DNA of 64,000 bases from Kingdonia uniflora. Its lineage: Eukaryota; Streptophyta; Magnoliopsida; Ranunculales; Circaeasteraceae. The DNA is taken from NCBI GenBank assembly GCA_014058105.1, contig JACGCM010002394.1:2294001-2358000 (forward strand). Reading direction: 5' to 3'. The position numbers and the translations under genes were made by a program. Each line of letters opens with the position of its first letter. Position 1 is the stretch's first letter. The notes under the pieces were generated by a model. The model made no database searches, was not told the origin of the DNA, and saw nothing but the letters and a program-made list of their open reading frames with translations. Shown one piece after another: positions 33,073 to 44,884 of this stretch.

Positions 33073-33720
33073 GAAGCATCTCTACTACATGCTTCCCCAG
33101 TAACATGATCGACATCCACCAGATCAACAATTCCAACCGATCAAAGTGTAGAAGGCTCTCTGAATGCTGCAATCTTGCAGCTCAAGACAATGAAGCCAAA
33201 CTTCTTCCCAAGTCAAGCAATTGCCGTCTAGGAATCTCCTTCAAAGACTGCGATACTAGTCATGTCAAATTTCCACATCACGATGCGTTAGTCATAATGC
33301 TCAAGATGAAGCAGTTTGTCATGCACACAATGATCATCGATACAGGAAGTGGTATTAAAATTCTTTTTCAGAGTACGATGGACTAGATGGGATTGGCTGA
33401 CTAAGTCATTCAGAGCGACATCGATATTAGCGGGTTCAACGGCTCCCAGGAAGAACGAGTAGGCAAGATTATCTTACCTATTAGCATAGGACCATCAACT
33501 ATCGACGTCGTTTTCTACGTCATCAACGCCAAGTCTCGCTATCTTGGGATTATGGGCCGCTGCTGGGTACACAACATATAAGCAATCGCTTCCACCTATC
33601 ATCAAGCATTCTGGTTCAAGCACGACAATGATATTTACGAGATCAGAGGTAGTCAGACACTTTCTCGAGCTTGCTAAAGTACTGTCTCCGTCATCCTAGA
33701 TGCCTTGGACAGATTGGCCG
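33073..33720 (+). pseudogene. Tat-3 protease after a gag deletion
   Basis: RLGISFKDCDTSHVKFPHHD, then LVIMLKMKQFVMHTMIIDTG, with the DTGS active site intact (about 33220-33386). A stop follows, then GFNGSQEERVGKIILPISI and YLGIMGRCWVHNI. It ends DALDRLAV at the GGCCG where Tat-4 entered. Only about 130 bp separate the PBS from the protease block, so gag (about 1.5 kb in the other elements) has been lost. Confidence 0.78.
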
Positions 33721-34630
33721 TGTAGCAGCCTACTCGTAGCCTTTGAGCAGATAGCTGAAGCCCACTTCATAGCCTACTCGAATATATCGAAGCCCTCTCA
33801 ACCCCTAAACAAGGCTCCTCAGAGATACCCTAGGGACGAACCTTCAGCACCGGACAGAACTTCGAGAGCGGATTAGTACATTGCAGTAGACATCCTTCGA
33901 CCATATCTACATACGGTCAAAGTATGATAAGACAGACAGCCAACTGACAGGGCAAATTTTGGGAACGGATCAGTACATTGCAGCTGACATCCTTCGACCA
34001 TATTTACATACGTTCAAAGTATAATAAGGCAGACAGCCAGCTTATCAGACAGAACTTCGAGAATGAATTAACGTCCCAGCAGTAGATATCCTTCGGCCTC
34101 ACTATCACGCGGCCGAAGTAAGATAAGACAGACAACAGCCACATCAGATAAGACAACGTATTGATTGGCATGTGTATCTACAGTGGCAAGCCCAACCACC
34201 ACGCCGCTCAGAGCCATCATCAATAAATGCAGCATTAATAGTACCGACAAGACCGCCGTCCATCACTCACCAGGATTTTCTGACAACATAATCATGTAAA
34301 CTGGACCCACGCCTGGTGACTCAGCTTCCTATGTTTCTATAAATAGAGGAGAGGGGAAACCAGACGGGGGTTCGAAAGATCTCCTCCGGCCTTTGCATCT
34401 TTACCTTCAACCACCCATAAAACCTGTACTCGAACCCTCTAACTCTTCAGTAATATAATCTGTCTTAAAAATCCTCATCTGAGGTCATGGAGAGTCACAT
34501 TCGGGCCTCTACACAAGCATTTTCCTTTAGTTTTATCTTATCATTGGCCAATTGCTTGTTCCCTTTGATTGAGGATTGAGTTTACTTTGCTAAAACCGAC
34601 TCCCCATCCGAACAGAGTTAGTTCCCTATA
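33721..34630 (+). repeat. Tat-4 5' LTR with internal tandem duplication
   Basis: 910 bp, starts TGTAGCAGCCTACTCG and ends CCCTATA (CA mutated to TA). TATA box TATAAATA at 34338-34345. A unit of about 97 bp starting GATTAGTACATTGCAG (33871) is repeated as GATCAGTACATTGCAG (33968). The 3' LTR has only one copy, which accounts for the 93-bp length difference. Confidence 0.92.
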
Positions 34631-34632
34631 AT

Positions 34633-34647
34633 TGGCGTCGTCTATGC
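34633..34647 (+). promoter_or_regulatory. Tat-4 primer binding site, mutated
   Basis: TGGCGTCGTCTATGC, two changes from the TGGCGCCGTCTGTGC of its relatives. Confidence 0.75.
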
Positions 34648-34717
34648 TTCCAACCCTACCACTCTCCCACCCTTGTTCCCATCCCCTTGTTTTCCACACC
34701 AGCAAATCCTCCTCAAT

Positions 34718-36420
34718 GACACCCATACGCCGTTCCAACTCCACCCCGGTTGGAAATTTCATCGATGGGGTCGCTGCTCAAGTAGCATTACTATCTCAAC
34801 AAGTCGCTCAGGCAGAGGAGCACCACCAGAACCAACAGAATTTGGAACGTGAAAGCCATCGTTTGGCATTGGAAACAGAGCAGAATCACTGTTTGGATGA
34901 CAAAAACCGACAAATCCGAGCAATCGACGAGCTGCGCAACATCGTCTGGGAGCCACAAATATTCTAGCCCTTGGAACCTGCTCGTCCGTCCCAGGCACCC
35001 GACCCATCGCGCATTTTTGCCTGCACCCGCCTTGGCCCTCCTCCAAACCTCGAGTTACCCCTAGCTAACACTAGGGCCGAAGGTATTTCCCATACTATTC
35101 CCTCAACCGGCTCTATCCACCATGGGATTCGCCCACCGATGACTCTTTCGACTTAACCCCTCGCTCCTCCAGAAAACCTACACACCGTCCAGCTCGAGAA
35201 CGTCTCGGGGAACACAGTGCTGACTTTATACCACATACTCGATCTCACAACCTTCGACTCCACCAATCTCCCCCTCATCCTCTATACGTTACACAACAAG
35301 AATTCGACCATAAAATACAACCAGTCATCCATGTTACCGCGGGTCCAGCTACAGACTCCTGGAGCCACCATAATAACATGATTTGCCCTAAACTTTTGGC
35401 CATCGAAATACCCTCTAACTTCGCGCTCCCAAACTTAGCAAATATCGTAATACATATCCTAAATCCCACATCCTCAAATTCTGAAATGCCCTGAGCCTCT
35501 ACTCTACGGTCGACTATCTTTTATGTCGCCTTTTTCCAACGAGCCTTACCGATAACCCCCTTTGGTGGTACCACAACCTCCAAAATGGTGTGATTCGCAA
35601 TTTTGAGCAACTTTCACAACTTTTCATCACCTAGTTCACCTTCAACAAAGATAGAGAGGTCTGAGTTGACGCTCTTTTCAATTTCAGAATGTCTGGCAAT
35701 GAGACCCTCGAAGCCTTCACCCGAAGATTCCTTGACGAATCTCGCAAAATTGAAAACCTCGACTGCTCGAATGCTATTTTGGCCTACTCGAATGCTCTGC
35801 CCGATCACAGCCGACTAAAAGAACATCTCGTCCTTCACAAACCCAAAACACTAGAAGAAATATTCTCGAAAGTCAACGGATATATCGACCTCGGGCGCCT
35901 TCAAGAGTCCCACAAATAGAGCCAGCCTCCGCAAACAACAACTTTCAATAAACCTCGACAACATACCCACTCTGCCCCCACACCCCTAATCGCTCCTGTC
36001 TCACAGGAGACTGAGAGCCTCAAACGCCCCATGATTGATAATAGCACCAAAGCGCACAAGAAGCGACTAAAGCTTATTTTAGCTACACTCACTGCTCCCC
36101 TCGGTACCCTTCTACCATACATACAGGCAGACCCCATTTGGCGCGCTCCTTACCCCATTGAAGTCCGACCAAGTAAATTTTTCTGCTCCAACCAAAAATG
36201 CAATTGTCATCATACCAATAAATACTTCGCCCTTCAACGCTCTCTCGAACTTATCTTCAGAGCAGGACGTTTGCACCAATATATTGCCGACCTACTAAGC
36301 AACCTTGATGGGTCCTACTTCAAACCCCTATCCACCACTACTACTAATCCAGTCGAGATACACATCTACAGAGTCAAGTTCATCGAAGTCAACAATATAG
36401 ACAGTCGACTCTCCAAGAGT
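34718..36420 (+). pseudogene. Tat-4 gag, broken
   Basis: ATG at 34718 (MTPIRRSNSTPVGNFIDGVA, AAQVALLSQQVAQAEEHHQN), a coiled-coil-like N-terminus. Later blocks are NETLEAFTRRFLDESRKIEN, NALPDHSRLKEHLVLHK, VNGYIDLGRLQESHK and a Cys/His stretch (FFCSNQKCNCHHTNKYFALQ) in which the last Cys is Tyr. Stops near 34966, 35157 and in the middle third, where reading is poor. Confidence 0.82.
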
Positions 36421-36422
36421 AA

Positions 36423-36866
36423 ATGAAAGCGCGTAGAAGAATGTTACAAGCTCTCACCTATCAGGAGAAATTCCCCACCCTCTTACCAGATACCATCCGT
36501 CACTCTCGACACGAAGGCATCTCTTTCATCAACTGTAATACTTCACACGTCCATTTTCCCCATTCTGATCCATTAGTCATCATGATTAAGATCGAGAACC
36601 TCATTCTCCATACAATGCACATTGATACTGGGAGCGCAGCTGACGCCCTATTTCTTCAAACAGTCCAAACCATGAAGAAAATAGACCTTATAACCACAGC
36701 TAACATCAAGCTAAAAGGTTTTAATGGATCAACAGAAGTCACTGCTGGCCGCATCAGTCTACCCGTCACTGCAAGTCCCATTACCCTTCAAACCAACTTC
36801 ATAGTCATTGACCAGAAGTCCAAATACCTTGGTATACTCGGACAAGATTGGCTTCACGCCATGTGA
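36423..36866 (+). pseudogene. Tat-4 protease, open for 147 codons
   Basis: GISFINCNTSHVHFPHSDPL, IKIENLILHTMHIDTGSAAD (DTG intact), FNGSTEVTAGRISLPVTASP and YLGILGQDWLHAM. It is open and complete as a domain. It is cut from gag and from what is left of RT by stop codons. Confidence 0.82.
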
Positions 36867-37584
36867 GCTATACCTTCGATCTATCACCATACCCATCGAT
36901 TCAGCAATCATGAGGGTACTTGGAACTTGAAAGGTTCTCAACGCCATGCCCGTTCATGCGAGCACCCAGAGATCGACCAAACACAAAAACTTATCAACCG
37001 CCCAAAGCAATCACAACATCTTCCTATACCTTCAACTTTGACAGATACCACATAACCCATTGAACCCAGTGTTTATATCAAACTCGACGGTTCTGGTCGG
37101 GGTACATTAATTGGAACCCTCCTTAACGAGTCAGAACACCTCAAACTTTTTGAGTTCCTTCGAGCAAACAAAGATATCTTCGCCTGTACATTTTAGGAGA
37201 TGCCTGGCGTCAGCTCTAACCAGGCGTGCCATCGCCTTGATCTCATTCCCTAATCCTCAGCAGTAAAGCAAAAGAAACGTATACTGCACCATGACTTCGT
37301 GAAGCCCGTAAACTCAAACAATATTTTCAGGCTCATCCAATTCGTGTAATTACCAGTTACCTCCTTCGAGAAGTACTCAGCAAAAAAGAAAATCCAGACG
37401 AGTGCAACAGTGGTCCGTATACCTAGGAGAACACGACATTACCTTCTAGAAACAAATATCCCAGAAAAGCCAAGCAATAGTAGATTTTCTAGCCGACTTC
37501 TTGGTCGAAGATGTAGATTGGGAAGAACATGAAGATGATCTCGCAGACTATCAACCCGAAGAAGTAGATCCGTGGGACCCTCTT
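36867..37584 (+). pseudogene. Tat-4 RT remnant joined to first RNase H; RT core deleted
   Basis: The pre-RT block is present (EMPGVSSNQACHRLDLIP, then QKKRILHHDF near 37270). The text then passes directly to RKLKQYFQAHPIRVITSYLL and EVLSKKE, which belongs to the RNase H region. The fingers-palm region including YxDD is absent; it spans roughly 1 kb in Tat-2 and Tat-3. A one-base loss follows (near 37390), after which WSVYLGEHDITF and SQAIVDFLADFLVEDVDWEE are read. Confidence 0.8.
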
Positions 37585-37980
37585 ACTAGTTGGCGTTTAT
37601 TCACAGACAGATCAGCAGGACCAAATGGCTCAGAAATTGATATTGTTCTAGTAACACCCACTAATGATCACATAGAGAAAGCCGTTAAACTTGCCTTTGA
37701 ATGTTCCAATAACGAAGCAGAGTATGAAGCCCTGATCCACGGCCTCGACCTCGCACTCGACCTCGGCATCCCCAAACTTGCAGTCTTCACAGATTCGCAA
37801 CTTATTCAGAGACACTTCACAGGAGATAGCCAAGCTAATGGTTGCATGGCCGATTATGCCCTCTTTGTGCGACAACGAATGTACCGGTTCCCCAAAAAAT
37901 CCATAATCACACATTACCCTCAGGGAGAAAATCGACATACAGATGCCCTCACCTACATAGAAGCTATGCTCGGCCACTCA
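37585..37980 (+). pseudogene. Tat-4 second (archaeal-type) RNase H
   Basis: LFTDRSAGPNGSEIDIVLVT (Gly of DGS is Arg), NNEAEYEALIHGLDLALDLG and LAVFTDSQLIQRHFTG, then YPQGENRHTDALTYIEAML. The D-E-D acidic residues are kept. It is open in one frame from 37501 to 38388 together with the linker to the integrase. Confidence 0.85.
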
Positions 37981-38059
37981 GAGTCGCGGATACTCCTTAT
38001 CGAAGTACTCGAACACCCAAGTATCGATCAGATGGAAATCGACACCATCAATACTGGGG

Positions 38060-39358
38060 GCAAAAGTCATGATCTCGATGATTGGCAGAAACTGTTCCTT
38101 CACTATTTCAACAATGCTACTCTTCCAGATGATCCCAAAGCCAAATGCTCTATCCTGGAAAATAGCCGCAGATATATCATCTACAAAAACCAATTACATA
38201 GCAAATCCCCAAATGGCGTCTTCCTTCGATGCGTATCCCAAACCGAAGCCTCTCAGATCTTAGTCGAACTTCATGAAGGAACTTGTGGTGCTCATACTGC
38301 TGGTCACTCTATGGCCCTTCGAGCGTTACCCAAGGATTTTTGGGCCCAATATGAAGAAACAAGCTTCAGACTATGCAAAACAATGTAACAAATGCCTGCG
38401 TCACGCCCACGTCATCCATTGCCCCTCTAGAGACCTACATGTCAGGCAAGTTTCCTGGCCATTCAAAAGATGGGCCATCAATCTCATTGGACCCATCCCA
38501 AAAGCCTCAGGTAGCAGAGAAAATATCCTTGTCGCAACCGACTACTTTACTAAATGGGTCGAAGTTGTTCCTCTATGCCGAACCAGAGAAGATGAAGTTA
38601 TTAAATTCTTGTGGGAAAATATCATCACTCGCTTCGGCTGCCCCCATATGATCAGATGCGACAACGGTCCCCACTTTGTTGGAAGCAATGTTAGAAACTT
38701 CCTCAAAAAACACAACATCATTCTCTCACCATCAAGACCTTACTATCCTCAGGGCAACGGTCAATTCGAAGCAATCAACAAAACAATTGTTGACGGTCTT
38801 AAGAAGAGAGTCGATGCAAAGAAAGGATGATGGGTCAAAGAGTTACAACACGTTCTCTAGGCTTATCCCACAACACCAAGAAAATCAACAAGATGCACCC
38901 CTTTCCTCCTGACATATGGGACCGAAGCTGTGCTGCAAACTCAATTCGTAGTACCCACCCGAGACCCTAACCTCCAAGATGAAAATAATGAGTTCGAACT
39001 TGCGTGCAACATGTTATGGATTGACGAGACCAGAGACCGAGCTATCGCCAACCTTGGCCGCTACCACATTTCACTTCAAAAATCCTATAACAAGAGAGTT
39101 CGACCAAGAAGTTTTAACATAGGAGATCTAGTACTTCGACATGTCAATCAATCTTCGAAACCTCGGAATACTGGCGAGCTAGCCGAATCTTGGGAAAGAC
39201 CCTACATCATCTACGATAAAATAGACAAGGGTTCCTATTACCTAATTACGAAAGACAAAGAGCCCCTATCACACCCGTGGAATACAATGCAATTGTCCTC
39301 CAACAACAGGCCATATCTACAGTCATGTACAACTGATGTAACCCAGAATATTCAATAA
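38060..39358 (+). pseudogene. Tat-4 integrase, first catalytic Asp lost
   Basis: Linker (DDWQKLFLHYFNNATLPDDP), zinc region HEGTCGAHTAGHSMALRALP then, after a frameshift near 38330, KQASDYAKQCNKCLRHAHVI. Core: FKRWAINLIGPIPKASGS, where the first catalytic Asp of WAIDLIGP reads Asn; MIRCDNGPHFVG (Asp kept); YYPQGNGQFEAINKTIVDGL (Glu kept). C-terminal part RDRAIANLGRYHISLQKSYN and FNIGDLVLRHVNQ, then SWERPYIIYDKIDKGSYYLI. Open 38273-38830 and 38930-39358. Confidence 0.87.
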
Positions 39359-39403
39359 ACAAGTTCTTCCATTCCGACTTCGTCTACTATTTCATTTTTT
39401 AAT

Positions 39404-40010
39404 TCTTCTCTAAACCTAGGTATCATGTCCACCCTCGCCCCGACTGGTACTTGGGGACGACCCTGAATTGATCCCAAGTCTCCAATTTTGAGCAGACTCG
39501 AGGGGCAAGGAAGGTCGAAAGACCAGACCCTCATGGATGCATTGGGGGAGATCAAATATTGCTTCGTTGTGGCTTAAGCCTTCGAAGTCCAGTCCTCTTC
39601 CTGGTTAAACCTTGGTATCATGCCCACCCTCGCCCCGACTGATACTTGGGGGCAACCTTAAATTGCTAAAGTCTCTAATTTCGAGCAAACTTGAGGGGCA
39701 AGGAAGGTCGAAAGACCGGACCCTCGGGGATGCATTGGGGGCGATCAGATATACTTTGTCCAGGTACTAAAACCATTGAAGTCAAGTCCTTTTCTCGGTT
39801 TACCCTGGGTATCACGTCCACCCTCGCCCCGACTGATACTTGGGGGCAACCTTGAATTGCTCAAGTTTCCAACATTCGAGCAAACTCGAGGGGCAAGAAT
39901 GGTCGAACGACAGGAGGCGATCAGTTAATTTTCGGGTTTCCTCTAGGTTTCACGTCCCCTCGTCCCGACTGATACTCAGAGGCGACCTGGAAGTTGTTCA
40001 AAATTTCAAC
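39404..40010 (+). repeat. Tat-4 tandem repeats, about 195 bp period
   Basis: GGTATCATGTCCACCCTCGC at about 39419 recurs at about 39612 and 39808, with a shortened fourth unit near 39946. Units carry GACTGATACTTGGGGGC and CTCGAGGGGCAAG, the complement of the words in the Tat-2 array. Confidence 0.85.
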
Positions 40011-40559
40011 ATTGCTGTGGCTTCAGCCTTTGATGTCCAGCAGAACATTCAGAGTTCGATCTATATATCTCCGATAATCTTCAGACTTCGATCAAACTAC
40101 AGTCAATCAAATAGATCAACTTCCTATTTCGAACAGATCAAATGTCTACTTCAAAAATACAAAAACACTCGCTAATGTCATCAAATGCAGAGAACACTTA
40201 GCATGTTACCCGTCAGAAGAAATAGTTGCAGTATAATTCAAAAATCAATCAGCAAGAGACCAAAAACAAAGAAAATCAACAGCATGTGCATTCAAATTAC
40301 AATAATTCAAGGTCAGACTACAATAGCATAATTCATCAGCAAATCAGATTCTAAGTCAGAAGCACATAATCAGTATGTTCTGGAAACAAGCATCAATATG
40401 TCCAGCATCAACCGTAAAAGTTCAACAGATAACAAAAGCCAAAAATAAACCCCCCTATTGAGTTCCAATACCAACAGAAAACCTCAAACATCGTTCACAA
40501 TATTACAACTTAACATCACAACCAACAGAAGAAGACATGCAAATCCAACCTCAAAAGAC
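40011..40559 (-). other. Tat-4 spacer between tandem block and aG 3' end
   Basis: A-rich on plus. CAGTCAATCAAAT- and AGATTCTAAGTCAG-like words suggest the 3' UTR of the antisense transcript. No gene seen. Confidence 0.4.
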
Positions 40560-43159
40560 CTCACGTGGGCGCGGTTGCACCCTCTGGCTCCACAGTCGCC
40601 CCAGCACCACCAACCTCAGCAGTCTCATGCAACCCTTCGATCAGACCATTAACAGTTCCACCAATGAACACTACACGAAGAGCACTTTCAACATCACCCC
40701 CAATACCCCCAGTGCTTCCTCAACAGCGTTCACCTCCTATCCTTTCATCTATAATTCATCCCCCTCTAGAAGTCCTGGTGAAACAAGATAAGGCTACAAC
40801 GTATCGACATCATACCCCATACCATCGATAAACTTTTTCAACCTCACATTCTCCATGCATTCCTTATTATACTGCCCCTGGAAACCCACCTTCTGTTCCG
40901 CTTTTGCCTTCTCACACGCCTTCAGCTTGGCTGACAATTCTCGCTCCAACTTTGACCGTTGTTACTCGAGGCTCTTATCATAAGAGTCAGTAAGCACATC
41001 TATATCTTGCTTCAGCTTCCTGACTTGAGATACCCATGTTGTCTCCTTCCTACGAGACAGATTTAGATTTTCCTTTGATTGCCGCAGCTTCGCCTTTACC
41101 CACTTCATCGCCTTGTTACAAGTCTCTACCCAGACTTCCGTCTGCTAAAAATACTCAAGATATCAGTGAACCTTGAAACTCGAACAATTTGCAAGTAACT
41201 TTGAAATATCAATACATAAAGCTATATATAGTTACCTGAGACATATGCATCTTTATCTTATTCGAAGCTTCGTCAGGGTCATCTTCTCAGAGCTCGACCA
41301 TCGACGCCTGCTTCTCCATAGCCTGGCCCTGTCGCTTAGCTTCCATCATTTCTTCATCTTCCTCCATTGTATCATCCTCCCCAAGTACCTTACGTCTCGT
41401 AGGTTGAATAACCTTCGATTGCTGCACCTTAGGGGCTTCGGGCGCTACTCGACCCTTCCCTTTCGCGGCTTGAGAAGAAACCTGTTTTACTTTCATCATC
41501 GAAGTTTCTCCACCCCCTTCGGACGCTGGCGCCGCTTGCTTCGTATCCCTCCGCGACCTCGGCACAAACTGCTAATTCCTCGGCAACTCTTCCCCTCCTA
41601 TTTCTTTTTTCTCTTTTGAAACACCTACCCCTTTTTTTCTCTTTGATCGCTTCGGCCTAGCGGGTACGTCTCCAAGCTGGGAATCCACCTTTTTTCTCCT
41701 TTGTCTCTTGATCTTGAGACTATCAAACACCGAATTTACCCAGTCTTTACTAGCCTGGAGAAGAGTATCAATGTAATTCACCGGATTATCCCAAGACGAA
41801 CTACCCGGACATGCAGAAATAAAGCAAAAACACAGTTATCACTTATTTTAAAAGTACATCAACACCAAACCCTTCGACAGCAAACTTACTTTCGTTAAAT
41901 AACCTATGATGAAATTTGTACCTGTCATCGTTATCTACATTCTCGCAGTTACCCCTTACTATCAGTAAATCTTTATTCCACCCCTGGCCTGTTGAGCACA
42001 GATCGAAGAACCATGGCTTCTCTGGGTGACATTGGATGTGATATGTCCCCGGGTTTTGACTAGCCTTCCTGGAATAAAAGGTGATAATGTCGAGCCATTT
42101 AATAAAACCTCGACTCTCACCAGCCAATTTCACATTCATCCTCTCTATCACCCTCATCATCTCATAAAAATTACCATTCATCTGCACCGGAGCTACCCCC
42201 TAAAAATTCAGTACTTCCTTCACCAGTCGCTGAAGAGGCAGCATCAGTCCAAATCGAATTTGACCCCTATAAGCCATAATCCCTTCCCCAGGGTCCAATT
42301 GGAAAGTCAAACCTACCCCCACCATACTCAGTTGCACCCCCACCTTTGAGAGTTCTAATTTTGCGGCAAACCGATCTAACCTAACCCTATGACTTGCCAA
42401 AACGACATCCTCAATCTCATACGACACAGTCGAATCCTCGTTATCACCCCCCTGCACCTTATCCCCCTCCCCACTACTCGAAGGTTCTACACCACATCCC
42501 TTCCCCCATACTATTTCCTCTTCATCACTATCTTCGGTCACTATCGTCCTTCGACGTTTCGTGACCGCATCATCTCCAGCCGGCACAATCATCGACAACG
42601 GGGACTCGGTCACCACATCTAACACCTCTAAATCGCTACCCTCGCCCATTGGGTCTCGACCAGATGTATTAGCTTCGACCTCGTCAACCTCTTAATCCAT
42701 CAGTCCCCGCCTCGAAGTCCAGCGGTTATGCATTTTTTGCCTACAGAAGAAGAGGCACGCAATTAGGGTAAAAAATTTGACAATCCCGTGTCTATCACCC
42801 TTATCCCATCTATCCCCTCCAGATACTTCTCCTACCACAAATATCAGAGACAATAACTCCTCCAAAACCAAAAAACCCTTACCAAATTTTTGACTGGGTC
42901 GAAACCCAATTTTAACAAGCCTCCATACTCCGGAAAATAACTCTTCACTCGAAATGCAAAATCTCCTATCTACCCCCTCAAATAGTGTAAACATGACAGA
43001 AATTAAGTGACTTACCAGTTGTTAGCAGCCTTCTCCTCGAACGAGCAAGATCAAACTAGCAAAAGAAGCAGTAACCCCCACGCTCGAAATAACGTATGTT
43101 CTCTTCTCCCAATCTTTTGATTCTCACCACAAGATAGCACAGTAATCACTCTTCTCTCA
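40560..43159 (-). pseudogene. Tat-4 main antisense gene aG (spliced, broken)
   Basis: Minus strand. Leader exon to 43016; intron 1, 43015-42741 (GTAAGT...CTGTAG); ATG at 42733, followed by an early stop after MHNRWTSRRGLMD; then EGSDLEVLDVVTESPLSMIV, an acidic run (TEDSDEEE), LDPGEGIMAYRGQ, NFYEMMRVIERMNVKL, FIKWLDIITFYSRKA and PWFFDLCSTGQGWNKDLLIV. Intron 2, 41889-41811, begins GTAAGT but its acceptor AG reads AT. Exon 3 has NYIDTLLQASKDWVNSVFDS and basic runs (KRSKRKKG, KGKGRVAPEAPKVQQ). Intron 3, 41235-41145. Exon 4 from CAGACGG is a coiled coil ending NVRLKKFIDGMGYDVDT. It is collinear with Tat-1 and Tat-2. Confidence 0.72.
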
Positions 43160-43167
43160 CTTATATA
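43160..43167 (-). promoter_or_regulatory. TATA box of Tat-4 aG
   Basis: Minus strand TATATAAG about 145 bp upstream of the leader-intron donor. Confidence 0.5.
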
Positions 43168-43979
43168 TCTTTAAAAAAAATTAATTAAACTGCCACAATA
43201 TACTTACCACTATCATTACCACAACCCCACTACCCTAGCTTTTCGGCTCTAATGTCATTTGACCACTTTACCCCTCGCATTTCCCACGTGCGCACAACAC
43301 CCTTACTACCATCTGCTCGCAAAACCCGAAGTTCTCGAACCCTTTTTCTCCCTTACTCGAAGTCAAACAGTCCAGTCTAAACAGCCAATCGTTACCTTTT
43401 TTTGTCAAACGAGAAAATTAACATCATTACCTTTTGCACACTGCCCCAGGCGTTCGTACTAGTTTGACCGACCAGCCGTATGGGCTATTAGAGTAGCTAG
43501 TCAAATCAAACTCAATCTTTGACACATTCCTACACTCGAGTACTCGACCATTTTGCGCCTTGAACAATCATCAGCATCTAGCCTCAACAAAATTCATTTT
43601 AATATATTGGCCATCGACATTTAGCACGCCCCTTAACTAAAAAAATTTGAACCTTCGACCAAATATAGTCGTAAGTTCGACCATTCAAAACCCTCAGGCC
43701 TGCAGATAAATATTTCAGCTTTGCCATAGTTTACTTTTCCCTTCGACAAAACCATTTTTATCTTCGAACAACACAAACTACATATTTTGACAAACTGTAT
43801 CATCCATTCCATATCAGACTTTATTACTATTACCCACAGTTCGACAACATGAGTTATTCAAAGAAATCATTTTTCATTCAAAAAGCAGCTAACATTTTAA
43901 CCCTCTCACAAAACAACAAACAAGAGACAATAGAAACAAAAGAAAAGAAAGCACCAGCACAATCATATTTTAGAGGACC
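43168..43979 (-). other. Tat-4 spacer between s2 and aG promoter
   Basis: AT-rich with many TTCGAC/GTCGAA words. The part next to the aG TATA box (GTAGTGGGGTTGTGGTAAT on the minus strand) aligns with Tat-1 and Tat-2. No gene seen. Confidence 0.45.
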
Positions 43980-44297
43980 CTAGTTAATAGCAAGCTGCTC
44001 CTCTTCGACAGCGACCGCTGCATCTGCATCCTCTTGGTCAACAATATCATCTGCGAAACCCTCGAGGAGAGACATCTGAAGATCGGGGAATGGCCCCATC
44101 ATCTGTAGTATCCCCCACCAGTATGCGAATGGCATCTCAAGAATTGGAGCTTCGGGTTCCACCTCATAAATATTTGGCATTTCTGCGTCAATGTCCTCTT
44201 CCAGGCCAAACCGCCGTCGTAGCCCCAGCAAGGCCTCCCATATGCGCTTAACTCTCGCAGCGGTTAGGTCCTCTTGAACGGGAATATCTGCCGCCAT
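43980..44297 (-). CDS. Tat-4 small antisense gene s2, intact, 105 aa, function unknown
   Basis: Start chosen at ATG 44297 (MAADIPVQEDLTAARVKRIW), about 73 bp after a TATA box; the ATG at 44336 is too close to that box. Blocks: LRRRFGLEEDIDAEMPNIYE, then VEPEAPILEMPFAYWWGILQ and MMGPFPDLQMSLLEGFADDI, with an acidic tail. It matches Tat-2 s2 along its length, including the position where Tat-2 has a stop (here CAG). It is a paralogue of s1 by the FG-x-D-x-D-x-EMP...YWWG pattern. No domain or membrane segment recognised. It is open in an element whose gag-pol is full of stops. Confidence 0.68.
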   Translation of the reverse strand: MAADIPVQEDLTAARVKRIWEALLGLRRRFGLEEDIDAEMPNIYEVEPEAPILEMPFAYWWGILQMMGPFPDLQMSLLEGFADDIVDQEDADAAVAVEEEQLAIN

Positions 44298-44370
44298 TTC
44301 AATATGAGCAACGAAGAACAACAACAAGAAAAACATGCATAAAGGTGAGAATTAATCTCTGCAACAGTTC

Positions 44371-44378
44371 CTTTTATA
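44371..44378 (-). promoter_or_regulatory. TATA box of Tat-4 s2
   Basis: Minus strand TATAAAAG. Confidence 0.55.
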
Positions 44379-44884
44379 CTTGCAAGCCCACCAAAACTTT
44401 TCCTCTTCCGTAACCAAATTAATGACAACCTTTCATTTCCAACCTCGAAAATTCAATATGCAACCTCTCCAACTTCCTAGATGTAACTGATTCATTGGTG
44501 CATGCATACAAACCTCATTCCCGAGGAACTCCATTTGAGCACATCACCCAAATCGAGCATTCGACCATCACAACCATCGTTTAATACAAAGCAGCATTTC
44601 ATCATACCTTCGACTATAATTCATTATGATCATCATAACCAGATAACACTAACCTTCGTTCATCATTACCTTCGAGCTCATTACTGTACCTCGCGCCTAT
44701 AAGAGTATTCGCTTACATTCGTCTACAATATCAATCAGACATATCCATATAAGTATGGAGAAAATACTCTGTCCATTCCAAATTGTTTATTCAACAGACA
44801 AATTACATTTCTACTATCAACCCTACACAACAGAAACAACCCCCTCCAAACATAGCAAAATAGAAACTCAAAACATTCCCCCTC
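44379..44884 (-). other. Spacer between Tat-4 s1 and s2
   Basis: AT-rich; equivalent to 4724-5233 of Tat-2. No feature seen. Confidence 0.45.

Noticed and set aside
41173..41619. 148-codon plus-strand open frame rich in Leu/His/Arg
   Set aside because: It is the complement of the Tat-4 antisense gene aG, whose minus-strand protein aligns with Tat-1 and Tat-2; the plus frame has no homologue in those elements.
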